This document shows positions 46,761 through 54,598 of a stretch of DNA of 64,000 nucleotides, piece after piece; positions within the stretch are counted from its first letter, which is position 1, and the number at the start of each line of letters is the position of its first letter. The stretch is from Sporosalibacterium faouarense (GTDB lineage: Bacteria > Bacillota > Clostridia > Tissierellales > VENL01), in contig NZ_JAETGO010000043.1 in the NCBI RefSeq assembly GCF_016765695.1, forward strand, positions 1 to 64,000, read 5' to 3'. The notes under the pieces were generated by a model that did no database searches, was not told where the DNA came from, and was given only the letters and a program-made list of their open reading frames with translations. The position numbers and the translations under genes were made by a program.

Positions 46761-46848
46761 TTTATTTTTATCCTTAATTTGAAAAAATCTAATACTTTTA
46801 TTTATTTTTCAGATAATTGTATTTGATTTTATAATAAAACAAACTATA

Positions 46849-46875
46849 ACAATTTTAATTTTCTTTCATATTATA
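46849..46875 (+). promoter_or_regulatory. Sigma-K promoter of the Thr/Ser repeat gene
   Basis: AC (46849-46850), 16 bases, CATATTATA (46867-46875): a full match to AC-N16-CATAnnnTA, 41 bases before the start codon. Confidence 0.68.
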
Positions 46876-46916
46876 TTGTAGCTCAAAATAAAACCTCATA
46901 TAAAGGAAGTGAAAAT

Positions 46917-47636
46917 ATGCCTAACAATATAGTATTTAATGAAGTAGCTAGTCAACTGAAAACACAAATTTACGGTAATAATGGTGGAACTGCAGTTCCC
47001 CTATCAGTAGATGGAAGTGGTAATTTAACATTTACTGCCACTAATTTAGACATTAGAAGTTTATCTCCTACTACTGATACTGTTAGCGTTACTGCTACAG
47101 ACTTTGATATTAGAAGTCTATCTCCTACCACTGATACTGTTACTGTTACTGCTACTGACTTTGATATCAGAGGTCTATCTCCTACTACTGACACTGTTAC
47201 TGTTACCGCTACTGACTTTGATATCAGAGGTCTATCTCCTACTACTGATACTGTTACTGTTACTGCTACAAATTTAGATATTAGAGACCTTAGTGGAGTT
47301 ACTGATTCAGTAACAAAAGGTGGCAATTTCTTTGCTGAATCAAACACAACTTTAACAGTTTCTGATACAGGTGTTGCATTAACTATTGATACTTCAGAGC
47401 AAGATATTTACACCTTCTATGTAGCAAATACAGGAGCTGCAGCTGTAAGTGTAAAATTACAAATTGCACCTACTAACTCATCAACTTATTATGTAGATGA
47501 CCCATCGGGTGAAGTATCTATTGGAGCTGGCGAGAAAGGTGTCTTAGTTGCTCAAAAATTCTTGAAATTCACTAGATTATTCTTCAACCCTAGTGATACT
47601 ACAAGTATCGAAGCATTCTATAATGCCCATGTATAA
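46917..47636 (+). CDS. Thr/Ser tandem-repeat protein with DUF6385-like C-terminal domain
   Basis: A 239-residue protein. Residues 40-134 contain five 19-residue repeats (TATDFDIRGLSPTTDTVTV type), rich in Thr and Ser. The C-terminal 100 residues (YTFYVANTGAAAVSVKLQIAP, VSIGAGEKGVLVAQKF) resemble the DUF6385 domain, and the same fold occurs at the end of the 49.5 kb protein. There is no signal peptide, as expected for mother-cell-made spore-surface proteins. It has a sigma-K promoter and sits among glycosyltransferase genes, so it is the best candidate acceptor for O-glycosylation. Acceptor status is inference. Confidence 0.75.
   Translation: MPNNIVFNEVASQLKTQIYGNNGGTAVPLSVDGSGNLTFTATNLDIRSLSPTTDTVSVTATDFDIRSLSPTTDTVTVTATDFDIRGLSPTTDTVTVTATDFDIRGLSPTTDTVTVTATNLDIRDLSGVTDSVTKGGNFFAESNTTLTVSDTGVALTIDTSEQDIYTFYVANTGAAAVSVKLQIAPTNSSTYYVDDPSGEVSIGAGEKGVLVAQKFLKFTRLFFNPSDTTSIEAFYNAHV
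47034..47318 (+). repeat. Five 57-bp tandem repeats
   Basis: Units 47034-47090, 47091-47147, 47148-47204, 47205-47261 and 47262-47318. The middle three are nearly identical in DNA; the last is degenerate. Unit number likely varies between strains. Confidence 0.9.
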
Positions 47637-47646
47637 TAGGTTCCAA

Positions 47647-47671
47647 AAGCTATCAGGTCACCTGATAGCTT
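47647..47671 (+). terminator. Hairpin after the repeat-protein gene
   Basis: Perfect stem AAGCTATCAGG/CCTGATAGCTT with a three-base loop, but no clear T tract. It may attenuate transcription or protect the mRNA end. Confidence 0.5.
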
Positions 47672-47705
47672 ACATAGAATGATACAAATAATTAGGAGTG
47701 ATTAT

Positions 47706-49514
47706 ATGAAGCTTAGTCTAAGTATGATTGTAAAAAATGAAGAAAATAATTTACCTAGATGTTTAGAAAGTATAAAAGATATTGTAGATGAAATGATAAT
47801 TGTTGATACTGGCTCTACTGACGAAACTGTAAATATAGCTAAACGCTATGGTGCAAAGGTTTATTCTTTTAAGTGGAATGGTAATTTTAGCGATGCAAGA
47901 AATTTCTCACTAGATAAGGTTTCTGGAGATTGGATTTTAATAATGGATGCTGATGATGAATTAGATCAAAATGATAAACCAAAAGTTCTCAGTCTATTGG
48001 AAGATTCTAAAGCAGATATTTATTTCTTTCAAACTCTTAGTTACATAGGCAAAAAGCCTGGTAATGACCTAGTAAACAATATAAATATTAGGCTCGTGAG
48101 AAATAACATGGGTTATAGATTTCATGGAGCTATTCATGAGCAAATTAAGGTTGAAAATCCTGAAACAAAAAATAGAAAAAAAATAGAAATAGAAGATATA
48201 AAGGTATATCACTATGGTTATTTAAATAGAGATATAATAAATAAAGATAAGAGAAATAGAAATATAGGGATTCTTAAAAATATTTTAGAAGAAAATCCAA
48301 AAGACAGCTTTCATCTATTCAATATGGGGAATGAATATTTTGCCCTTAGTGATTATGAAAAAGCTTTAGAATATTATATGAAATCCTATAAGAATTTCAA
48401 TCCAAATATAGGTTATAGTCCAAAACTTATTTTGAGGATAGTTAATACACTAAATGAGCTAGAACGATATAATGATGAATTACAATATATCAAAGAAGGA
48501 CTTAGATACTATCCAAAATATACTGATTTAGAATACTTAAGAGGATGCTTGTTTCATCAAATGGGAAGAATTCCTTCAGCAATTAAATCCTTTGAAGAAT
48601 GTATTGAGTTGGGCCCTCCCCCTATTCAGTTAAGCTTTATTGATGGAGTAGGTGGATTTAGAGCATACTACGCCCTTGCTGAGACATTATTTTCAGCTGG
48701 AGAATATGATGCCGCCCATAGTTATTATATAAAAACTCTTCAAGCAAAACCTAGCTTTCTTATACCTCTAAATAGGATAGCCGAAATATTATTATATAAG
48801 AAAAATATCGATTTAAATATGGTTAAGAAGAAAATGGAGAGCTATTTTGGCAATACACTAGATACTTCTGCTTACATTACACTATCTGATATTTTTTATA
48901 GTCAATGTAAGTATGACATATCCCTTGAATATATAGCAAAGATTGATATAGATTTAAATGAACTTCCTAATATTCAATTTTTTAAAGGAATGTGCCTATT
49001 TTACCTTGGAGAGTTTAAAAAAGCTAATGAAATATTTAGGCTTATTAATGACTCAAATTTAAGTGAAAAAACTATTTCAAAGATGATTATTTGTGAATCT
49101 TTGAGTGGCAATTTTAAAAAAGCTAAGAATCTAATTAACTCTACAAATGAATTCAATGACCGAAAGAAAATAATCGTCTATAGTTCATTTATACATTTAT
49201 TGATGTATAATAAGTCTCATCCTTTTGCAAATATAGCGGAACCTAATGAGTTTCTAGACGTAATAATGGATCTCTTAGGCAATTTATTAAAAGCATCTGC
49301 TTTTGACGAATTTGAAACATCATTGCAATTATTCAACTTATTTGATTCTAATGAAGTTCTTTTGAGACTTGCAAAGCTTTATTATAGATTTAAGCATTAC
49401 AATCTATCGTACCAAGAATTCTTACGTTCAATAAAGCTTTTTGACAAAATAGATAGTGAAGGGCTAGAGATGATGAAGGAAATGATAGACCAAAAACTAA
49501 TCAGTAATGATTAA
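47706..49514 (+). CDS. SunS-like GT2 glycosyltransferase with TPR domain
   Basis: A 602-residue protein. Residues 1-210 are a GT2 domain of the WaaE/SunS type (LSLSMIVKNEENNLPRCLES, IIVDTGSTDETVNIA, WILIMDADDEL with the DxD site, AIHEQIKVE). The rest is tetratricopeptide repeats (FHLFNMGNEYFALSDYEKALEYY and others), typical of acceptor-binding modules in peptide glycosyltransferases. Start ATG 47706 has AGGAG eight bases upstream. It follows the Thr/Ser-repeat protein, its plausible substrate. Confidence 0.88.
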   Translation: MKLSLSMIVKNEENNLPRCLESIKDIVDEMIIVDTGSTDETVNIAKRYGAKVYSFKWNGNFSDARNFSLDKVSGDWILIMDADDELDQNDKPKVLSLLEDSKADIYFFQTLSYIGKKPGNDLVNNINIRLVRNNMGYRFHGAIHEQIKVENPETKNRKKIEIEDIKVYHYGYLNRDIINKDKRNRNIGILKNILEENPKDSFHLFNMGNEYFALSDYEKALEYYMKSYKNFNPNIGYSPKLILRIVNTLNELERYNDELQYIKEGLRYYPKYTDLEYLRGCLFHQMGRIPSAIKSFEECIELGPPPIQLSFIDGVGGFRAYYALAETLFSAGEYDAAHSYYIKTLQAKPSFLIPLNRIAEILLYKKNIDLNMVKKKMESYFGNTLDTSAYITLSDIFYSQCKYDISLEYIAKIDIDLNELPNIQFFKGMCLFYLGEFKKANEIFRLINDSNLSEKTISKMIICESLSGNFKKAKNLINSTNEFNDRKKIIVYSSFIHLLMYNKSHPFANIAEPNEFLDVIMDLLGNLLKASAFDEFETSLQLFNLFDSNEVLLRLAKLYYRFKHYNLSYQEFLRSIKLFDKIDSEGLEMMKEMIDQKLISND

Positions 49515-49538
49515 TTATCTCATTTTGAGAGGATGTTA

Positions 49539-50402
49539 ATGATGTCAGATAACTTCTTTTTTACTCCTAATCAAGATGCATTTGTAAGTAGCTACTACCC
49601 AACTGAAAATTTTGGTAAAAATCTTGCTTTATTTGTAGGGAAATTTATGAGTAGCACTATTTATAATACATTAATAAAATTTGATTTATCAGGATTTCCT
49701 AGCGATTATAAAATTAATAAAGCAATTTTAAGCTTATATATATTTAGAAATGACCAACCTTCTACTTCTAAAGTCTATAATGTATATAGAAATTTAAATG
49801 ATTTTAATGAGGATACAGTTAACTATAATAATCAACCTTCAACTCCTTCAACTCCATTGACATCCGTAACTATTAATAATGAGGTGAATACTTTTGTTAA
49901 TATAGATATAACTAGCCTTGTTCAAAATTGGTATAAGTCAATATATCCTAATTATGGACTAAAATTAAAAGCAATTAATTCAACTATCCAATCTTTAGTA
50001 GCATTCTATAGTAAAGATTCAGATGAAAGCTATCCACCTAGACTCCAGATTTTTTTCGAACCTCCAGTTCAAATTGCCAGTAGGAAATTCGAATCAAAGC
50101 TAGAAAAAAATTTAGCTACTTCAGATATTAGTAAGTATTCTAAAACTTATGATGTTTCAACTGTATTTACCTATACTTATTTTGTTATAAATATGGGTAC
50201 CACTAATCCTTGTAACGTTGCTATACAAATAAGTCCTGATGGCTCAAATTGGATAGATGATTCAATTGTATTTACTGTCAACCCTAATGAAATGATTAAA
50301 ATTGTTCCCAAAACTTTCTCCTGTTATTCTAGACTTCGCTATATATCATCTTCTTCAGGTAACCATACAAATTTAGATTTGTGTTTACAGACTCAAGCCT
50401 AA
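49539..50402 (+). CDS. DNRLRE-type plus DUF6385-like spore-surface protein
   Basis: A 287-residue protein. Residues 1-180 match the DNRLRE/CBM96-like beta sandwich (NQDAFVSSYYPTENFGKN, LIKFDLSGFPSDYKINKAILSLYI, VNIDITSLVQNWY, YPPRLQIFFEPP). The last 100 residues (TYFVINMGTTNPCNVAIQIS, VNPNEMIKIVPKTFS) share the domain seen at the end of the 46.9 kb repeat protein. No signal peptide. The start is ATG 49539 or 49542, with GAGAGG upstream. Probably an extracellular, spore-attached structural protein. Confidence 0.72.
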   Translation: MMSDNFFFTPNQDAFVSSYYPTENFGKNLALFVGKFMSSTIYNTLIKFDLSGFPSDYKINKAILSLYIFRNDQPSTSKVYNVYRNLNDFNEDTVNYNNQPSTPSTPLTSVTINNEVNTFVNIDITSLVQNWYKSIYPNYGLKLKAINSTIQSLVAFYSKDSDESYPPRLQIFFEPPVQIASRKFESKLEKNLATSDISKYSKTYDVSTVFTYTYFVINMGTTNPCNVAIQISPDGSNWIDDSIVFTVNPNEMIKIVPKTFSCYSRLRYISSSSGNHTNLDLCLQTQA

Positions 50403-50454
50403 CCTCATTGTATTCCCTGGGTAATAGCCATATAGTGACATAAACCTACAAGAT

Positions 50455-50485
50455 AAAAGCCTCGGCATCAAATTTGCCGAGACTT
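50455..50485. terminator. Bidirectional terminator between convergent genes
   Basis: Stem GCCTCGGCA/TGCCGAGAC with AAAATTT-type loop bases, A and T runs on both sides. It serves the threonine dehydrogenase gene and the end of the spore-surface locus. Confidence 0.75.
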
Positions 50486-50497
50486 AAGTATTTGTGA

Positions 50498-51454
50498 CTA
50501 TTTTGACAGCTTAATTTTAAGCTTTTCAAGCATATCCTTAGACATTGAATCTAAATCATATTTAGGATTCCAACCCCACTCTTCACGAGCAGCACTATCA
50601 TCAAGTGAGTCTGGCCATGAATTGGCAATTTTTTGCAATGTAGGATTTATGTCATAATTCATGTTAAATTCTGGCATAAATTTCTTAATTGATGCAAATA
50701 TATCTTCTGGATTAAAACTCATTGCTGTAACGTTAAATGCATTTCTATGCTTCAACTTACTTGGATCAGCCTCTGCAAGGTTAATAATTGCATCTAAAGC
50801 ATCTGGCATATACATCATATCCATGTATGTACTTTTATCAAGTGGACAAGTAAATTTCCCCTCTTGTATTGCTTTATAATAAATTTCTACAGCATAGTCA
50901 GTTGTTCCTCCACCTGGTAAGGTTTTATAAGATATCAATCCTGGAAAACGAACCCCTCTTGTATCTACACCATATTTTTCAAAATAATAATCACAAAGTA
51001 ATTCGCCAGCCACCTTCGTTACGCCATACATAGTAGTCGGTCTTTGAATGGTGTCTTGTGGTGTATCTTTTGCAGGCGTCGATGGACCAAATGCTGCAAT
51101 TGAGCTTGGAGTAAACACAGCAGAGTTTAACTCTCTAGCCACTTCTAATACATTATATAATCCATTCATATTTACATTCCAAGCTAGTCCAGGCTTAGCC
51201 TCTCCAACTGCTGATAATATAGCAGCTAAATTTATTATTGTATCTACATTATGTTTCTTTACTGCATCAGCAATTTGGTGTTCTTTGGTAATATCAACAA
51301 TCTCAAAAGGTCCTGATTGTAGAACCTCTTCTGAACCATTATCCTTACTAAGTCCACTTGCTATTACATTATTCTCCCCGTACTCTTTTCTCAATCTCAT
51401 TGTAAGCTCAGAGCCAATTTGCCCTAATGCCCCAGTTATTAGTACTTTCTTCAT
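50498..51454 (-). CDS. tdh: L-threonine 3-dehydrogenase (SDR type)
   Basis: Oxidises threonine to 2-amino-3-ketobutyrate with NAD+. The 318-residue short-chain-type enzyme has the Rossmann motif VLITGALGQIGSELTMRL, NVDTIINLAAILSAVGE, the catalytic YGVTK (Tyr-x-x-x-Lys), and the family-typical RFPGLISYKTLPGGGTTDYA. It differs from the zinc-dependent Tdh. A terminator follows. No kbl gene is beside it. Confidence 0.9.
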   Translation of the reverse strand: MKKVLITGALGQIGSELTMRLRKEYGENNVIASGLSKDNGSEEVLQSGPFEIVDITKEHQIADAVKKHNVDTIINLAAILSAVGEAKPGLAWNVNMNGLYNVLEVARELNSAVFTPSSIAAFGPSTPAKDTPQDTIQRPTTMYGVTKVAGELLCDYYFEKYGVDTRGVRFPGLISYKTLPGGGTTDYAVEIYYKAIQEGKFTCPLDKSTYMDMMYMPDALDAIINLAEADPSKLKHRNAFNVTAMSFNPEDIFASIKKFMPEFNMNYDINPTLQKIANSWPDSLDDSAAREEWGWNPKYDLDSMSKDMLEKLKIKLSK

Positions 51455-51621
51455 AAATTACACCTCCAAAAATTATAGTTATCATATTTAGTCTATCCAT
51501 ATGAAAACGTTTCTTATTTCAGATTTTCGACTATATTATAACATATTTTTTCATTAATAAAAAAGAATTTAATTCCTACTATTATTAATTTTTTGTCAAA
51601 TAAGAAAAGAATATCCCAATT

Positions 51622-51655
51622 AAAAAAAGAAACCCAAAATTAATTTTGGGTTTCT
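51622..51655 (-). terminator. Terminator overlapping the end of the SLH-hydrolase gene
   Basis: Perfect AGAAACCCAAAATT/AATTTTGGGTTTCT palindrome and T run, including the last codons. Confidence 0.8.
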
Positions 51656-53295
51656 ACCATTGCTATGTTGTATTTATCACTGTTTTTTGAAACTCTATTT
51701 AATAGAGTAGCTATTTGAGCTCTAGTAATATTCTCACTTGGATGGAATGTTCCATCGTCATAACCTCTAAATAGTCCATAATAAGTCATAGTATATATAT
51801 AATCATATGACCATCTATTTTCATCAATATCATCAAAGGATAACTTAAGCTTTTGATCAATTTCTTCAAAATCCATTACTCTTGACATCATCGCTGTCAT
51901 CTCTTCTCTTGTTATAACTTTATTCGGAGCAAAATTCTCATTATCTACACCTTTTATGATGCCATGTTCCTTTGCTATTTCAATTTCAGGCTTAGCCCAA
52001 TAATTATCAGGTACATCCTTAAAATCATAATCTATTGATTCAGTTTTTTCTAATCCAAATGCCCTTACTATTGTAACAGCTGCTTCTGCTCTGGTTAAAT
52101 CGCTATCAGGTTTGAAAAGTCCATTATCAAATCCTCTCATCCATCCCTTATCCTTTACTTCTAATATATCTAATTCGGCCCAGTGGTTTTCAATATCATA
52201 AAAATAATCACTATTCATGGATGAATCATTTAAAGCCCTGCTAAAATAATCCCAAGTTCCAGGTAGTTCCTGTCCTAAACTCCAGCTACCTGTACCTTTT
52301 AAATTGTATTTTTTCACTAGGTCAATTTTGGCTTTTATAGATGCTTCATTTTCATACCAAACTTCATAATGACCAGCTTGAAGCCTTCTTCCATAAACAT
52401 AATATGGTTGGTCTCCAGGTTTAATATCAAATGTTGCCTTTGATGACATTTGGGTGTCATCAAAGTATATATTTGCATCATAATTTTTAATAAGAGTGTC
52501 TAAATCTGTAAGGTGAACACCTCTCCCACCTGTTGATTCACTATAGTTCCAGTATCGACCATAAAAAGGAATTCCTAAAACAACTTTATCTGATGGTATT
52601 TTGTCCACTGCATATTTAATTGCATCCTCGACAAAACTTCGACCTGCAATCGGCCCTGGCTGTGAACCATAATAGCTTTGATCATAGGCCATAATCATTA
52701 AGTAATCGCAGTACTCTGCTAGCGCTTTATAATCATAGGACCCTTGCCATCCTTTCGTTGATCCCCAAGGATTAGCTGCAACTGCAATCGATACTTCTTT
52801 ACCTTCCGGTAGCTTTTCTCTTAATAATCTCATGAAATCAGTATAATTATTACGGTCATATTCAGTTAAATTTTCTAAATCAATGTGTATACCGTCAAGA
52901 TTATATTTTTCAATTATTCCAGCAATTTCTTCTGATAAACTTTCTCTGTTTTCCAATGCTTTTCTTCCTAATCCTCTATCCCAATGATTACTCAAGAAAG
53001 GCACTACTTTAATATCTCTGTCATGCATTTCTTCAATAAACTTTTCATAGAAGATTTTACTTATTTTTAAGCTACCATCTTCATTTAAATCAAAGTAACT
53101 TGGAGAAATGACTTGTAAAGCTCCATTTGCTCTATCTACATAATCTACATGATTATATTTACTTCCAAAATATAAGTAACTCATATTGAATCTTTCAACA
53201 GAGGCTTGTCCTTCTATTGGGCTTATTAATACATATGGTAAAACAACTAAAACGCTTAAAATTATTAACTTAAAAAATCTTTTCCTTTTAGACAT
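51640..53295 (-). CDS. Secreted GH18 hydrolase with three SLH domains
   Basis: A 551-residue exported protein. Signal peptide residues 1-32 are followed by a GH18 family barrel (catalytic-strand region GIHIDLENL, i.e. DxxDxE-like but with DLEN; then LMIMAYDQSYYGSQPGPIA) and three S-layer-homology repeats (about residues 370-540, each with W-A and F-x-P motifs). SLH domains anchor it to the cell-wall polymer. GH18 relatives of this type (YdhD, SleL) act on cortex or wall. The start is ATG 53295 by ribosome-site spacing. Confidence 0.9.
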   Translation of the reverse strand: MSKRKRFFKLIILSVLVVLPYVLISPIEGQASVERFNMSYLYFGSKYNHVDYVDRANGALQVISPSYFDLNEDGSLKISKIFYEKFIEEMHDRDIKVVPFLSNHWDRGLGRKALENRESLSEEIAGIIEKYNLDGIHIDLENLTEYDRNNYTDFMRLLREKLPEGKEVSIAVAANPWGSTKGWQGSYDYKALAEYCDYLMIMAYDQSYYGSQPGPIAGRSFVEDAIKYAVDKIPSDKVVLGIPFYGRYWNYSESTGGRGVHLTDLDTLIKNYDANIYFDDTQMSSKATFDIKPGDQPYYVYGRRLQAGHYEVWYENEASIKAKIDLVKKYNLKGTGSWSLGQELPGTWDYFSRALNDSSMNSDYFYDIENHWAELDILEVKDKGWMRGFDNGLFKPDSDLTRAEAAVTIVRAFGLEKTESIDYDFKDVPDNYWAKPEIEIAKEHGIIKGVDNENFAPNKVITREEMTAMMSRVMDFEEIDQKLKLSFDDIDENRWSYDYIYTMTYYGLFRGYDDGTFHPSENITRAQIATLLNRVSKNSDKYNIAMVETQN

Positions 53296-53366
53296 CGGCA
53301 TACCCCCTCTTATACTAGTTTACATAATTCAAAGAAGGAATACAATGAAAATATTTGGCAGAATTA

Positions 53367-54473
53367 CTAACTTTCTACGTCATATTGTATGCCGGAAATA
53401 GTTATATTCTTTTCATCAACAAGATCAATAGTACTATTTTCCACAGCTTTTCCATTTCGCATAACAACTCTTACCTTTGGCCTTAAGCTAAATTTGGGAT
53501 TTGTTTTAGTTACTACTGCAATATCTCCATTACTTAACCTAACTAACGTCCCTTCTGGATATGGGACAATCATTTTTATAAAAGCTTGAGCGACCTTGTA
53601 ATCAAAATGTGTGCCTGAGGCACCCATTATATATTCTATAGCTTCATTAGGTGATAGCGCCTGTCTATATGGTCTATCAGATACTAATGCATCATATACA
53701 TCCGCCACAGCTACTATCTTTGCACATTCATTTATTTCGTCTCCAGAAATACCCCTTGGATAACCAGTACCATCTACTCTCTCATGATGCTGTAATGCTA
53801 TTACTCTTGATATTGAACTAACATACATATTATCCTTTAAGTATTCATATCCTTTTTCAGAATGATTCTTAATCACCTCAAATTCTTCACTAGTTAATTT
53901 TCCTGGCTTTAATAACACTTCCTTTGGTACATAGGTCTTTCCTAAATCATGTAATATAGCTCCTGTAGCCAAATGAGTTAATTTTTCTTTATTATATTGC
54001 ATCTCAATTCCAACTATTATTGAAAGAACTGCAACATTTACACAGTGTTGATATGTATAATTATCCATTGATTTTATGTCAACCATTTTAACTAAAATTT
54101 CTTTTTGAGAAAAGAGTTCATTAATAAAACTCTCAATTATAGCACCTATATCTTCTAAGCATTTTGTTTTTAATTTATTAGCTAGTTTTTTATTAGTTAT
54201 ACCTTCATTCGCCATTTCTGAAAATCTAGTATAGGAATCCTTCATTAACTTAATTGCCTTAATTCTTAATTCAGGTTTAATCACATCTTCAATCTCATTA
54301 TCACTATACTCATCATTTATATAAACTGACATAATGCCGTTCTTTCTAATTCTTCTTATCAGACCTTGCTTTAACTCGACGCCCTTTGATAAGAGTATTC
54401 TTCCCTGTGAGTCAAAAATGGTTTTAGCTAACTCAGTACCTTCTCTCACAGAGCTTACTGGAACTAATCTCAT
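53367..54473 (-). CDS. HD-GYP domain phosphodiesterase
   Basis: A 368-residue protein. An N-terminal DUF3391-like domain (residues 1-110) is followed by an HD-GYP domain: HCVNVAVLSIIVG, AILHDLGKTYVP (HD), HSEKGYEYL, HHERVDGTGYPRGI (GYP) and ADVYDALVSDRPYR. Such enzymes degrade cyclic-di-GMP. No receiver domain or membrane segment. The start ATG 54473 has AGAGGAG nine bases upstream. Confidence 0.93.
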   Translation of the reverse strand: MRLVPVSSVREGTELAKTIFDSQGRILLSKGVELKQGLIRRIRKNGIMSVYINDEYSDNEIEDVIKPELRIKAIKLMKDSYTRFSEMANEGITNKKLANKLKTKCLEDIGAIIESFINELFSQKEILVKMVDIKSMDNYTYQHCVNVAVLSIIVGIEMQYNKEKLTHLATGAILHDLGKTYVPKEVLLKPGKLTSEEFEVIKNHSEKGYEYLKDNMYVSSISRVIALQHHERVDGTGYPRGISGDEINECAKIVAVADVYDALVSDRPYRQALSPNEAIEYIMGASGTHFDYKVAQAFIKMIVPYPEGTLVRLSNGDIAVVTKTNPKFSLRPKVRVVMRNGKAVENSTIDLVDEKNITISGIQYDVES

Positions 54474-54556
54474 ACCATCACTCCTCTGTTTTAAGCATTC
54501 ATAATCCACGATATCATATAAATAGCAGTCACTTCAATAGGACCTTGGTATTAACT

Positions 54557-54590
54557 TTAAAAGGCTAATCCATTTTGGATTAGCCTTTTG
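54557..54590 (-). terminator. Terminator of the NhaC-family gene
   Basis: Stem AAAGGCTAATCCA/TGGATTAGCCTTTT, short loop, T run. It follows the stop at 54599. Confidence 0.85.
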
Positions 54591-54598
54591 CAAACTAT

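Noticed and set aside
47034-47318. CRISPR array
   Set aside because: The repeats are contiguous, in frame and coding, with no spacers.
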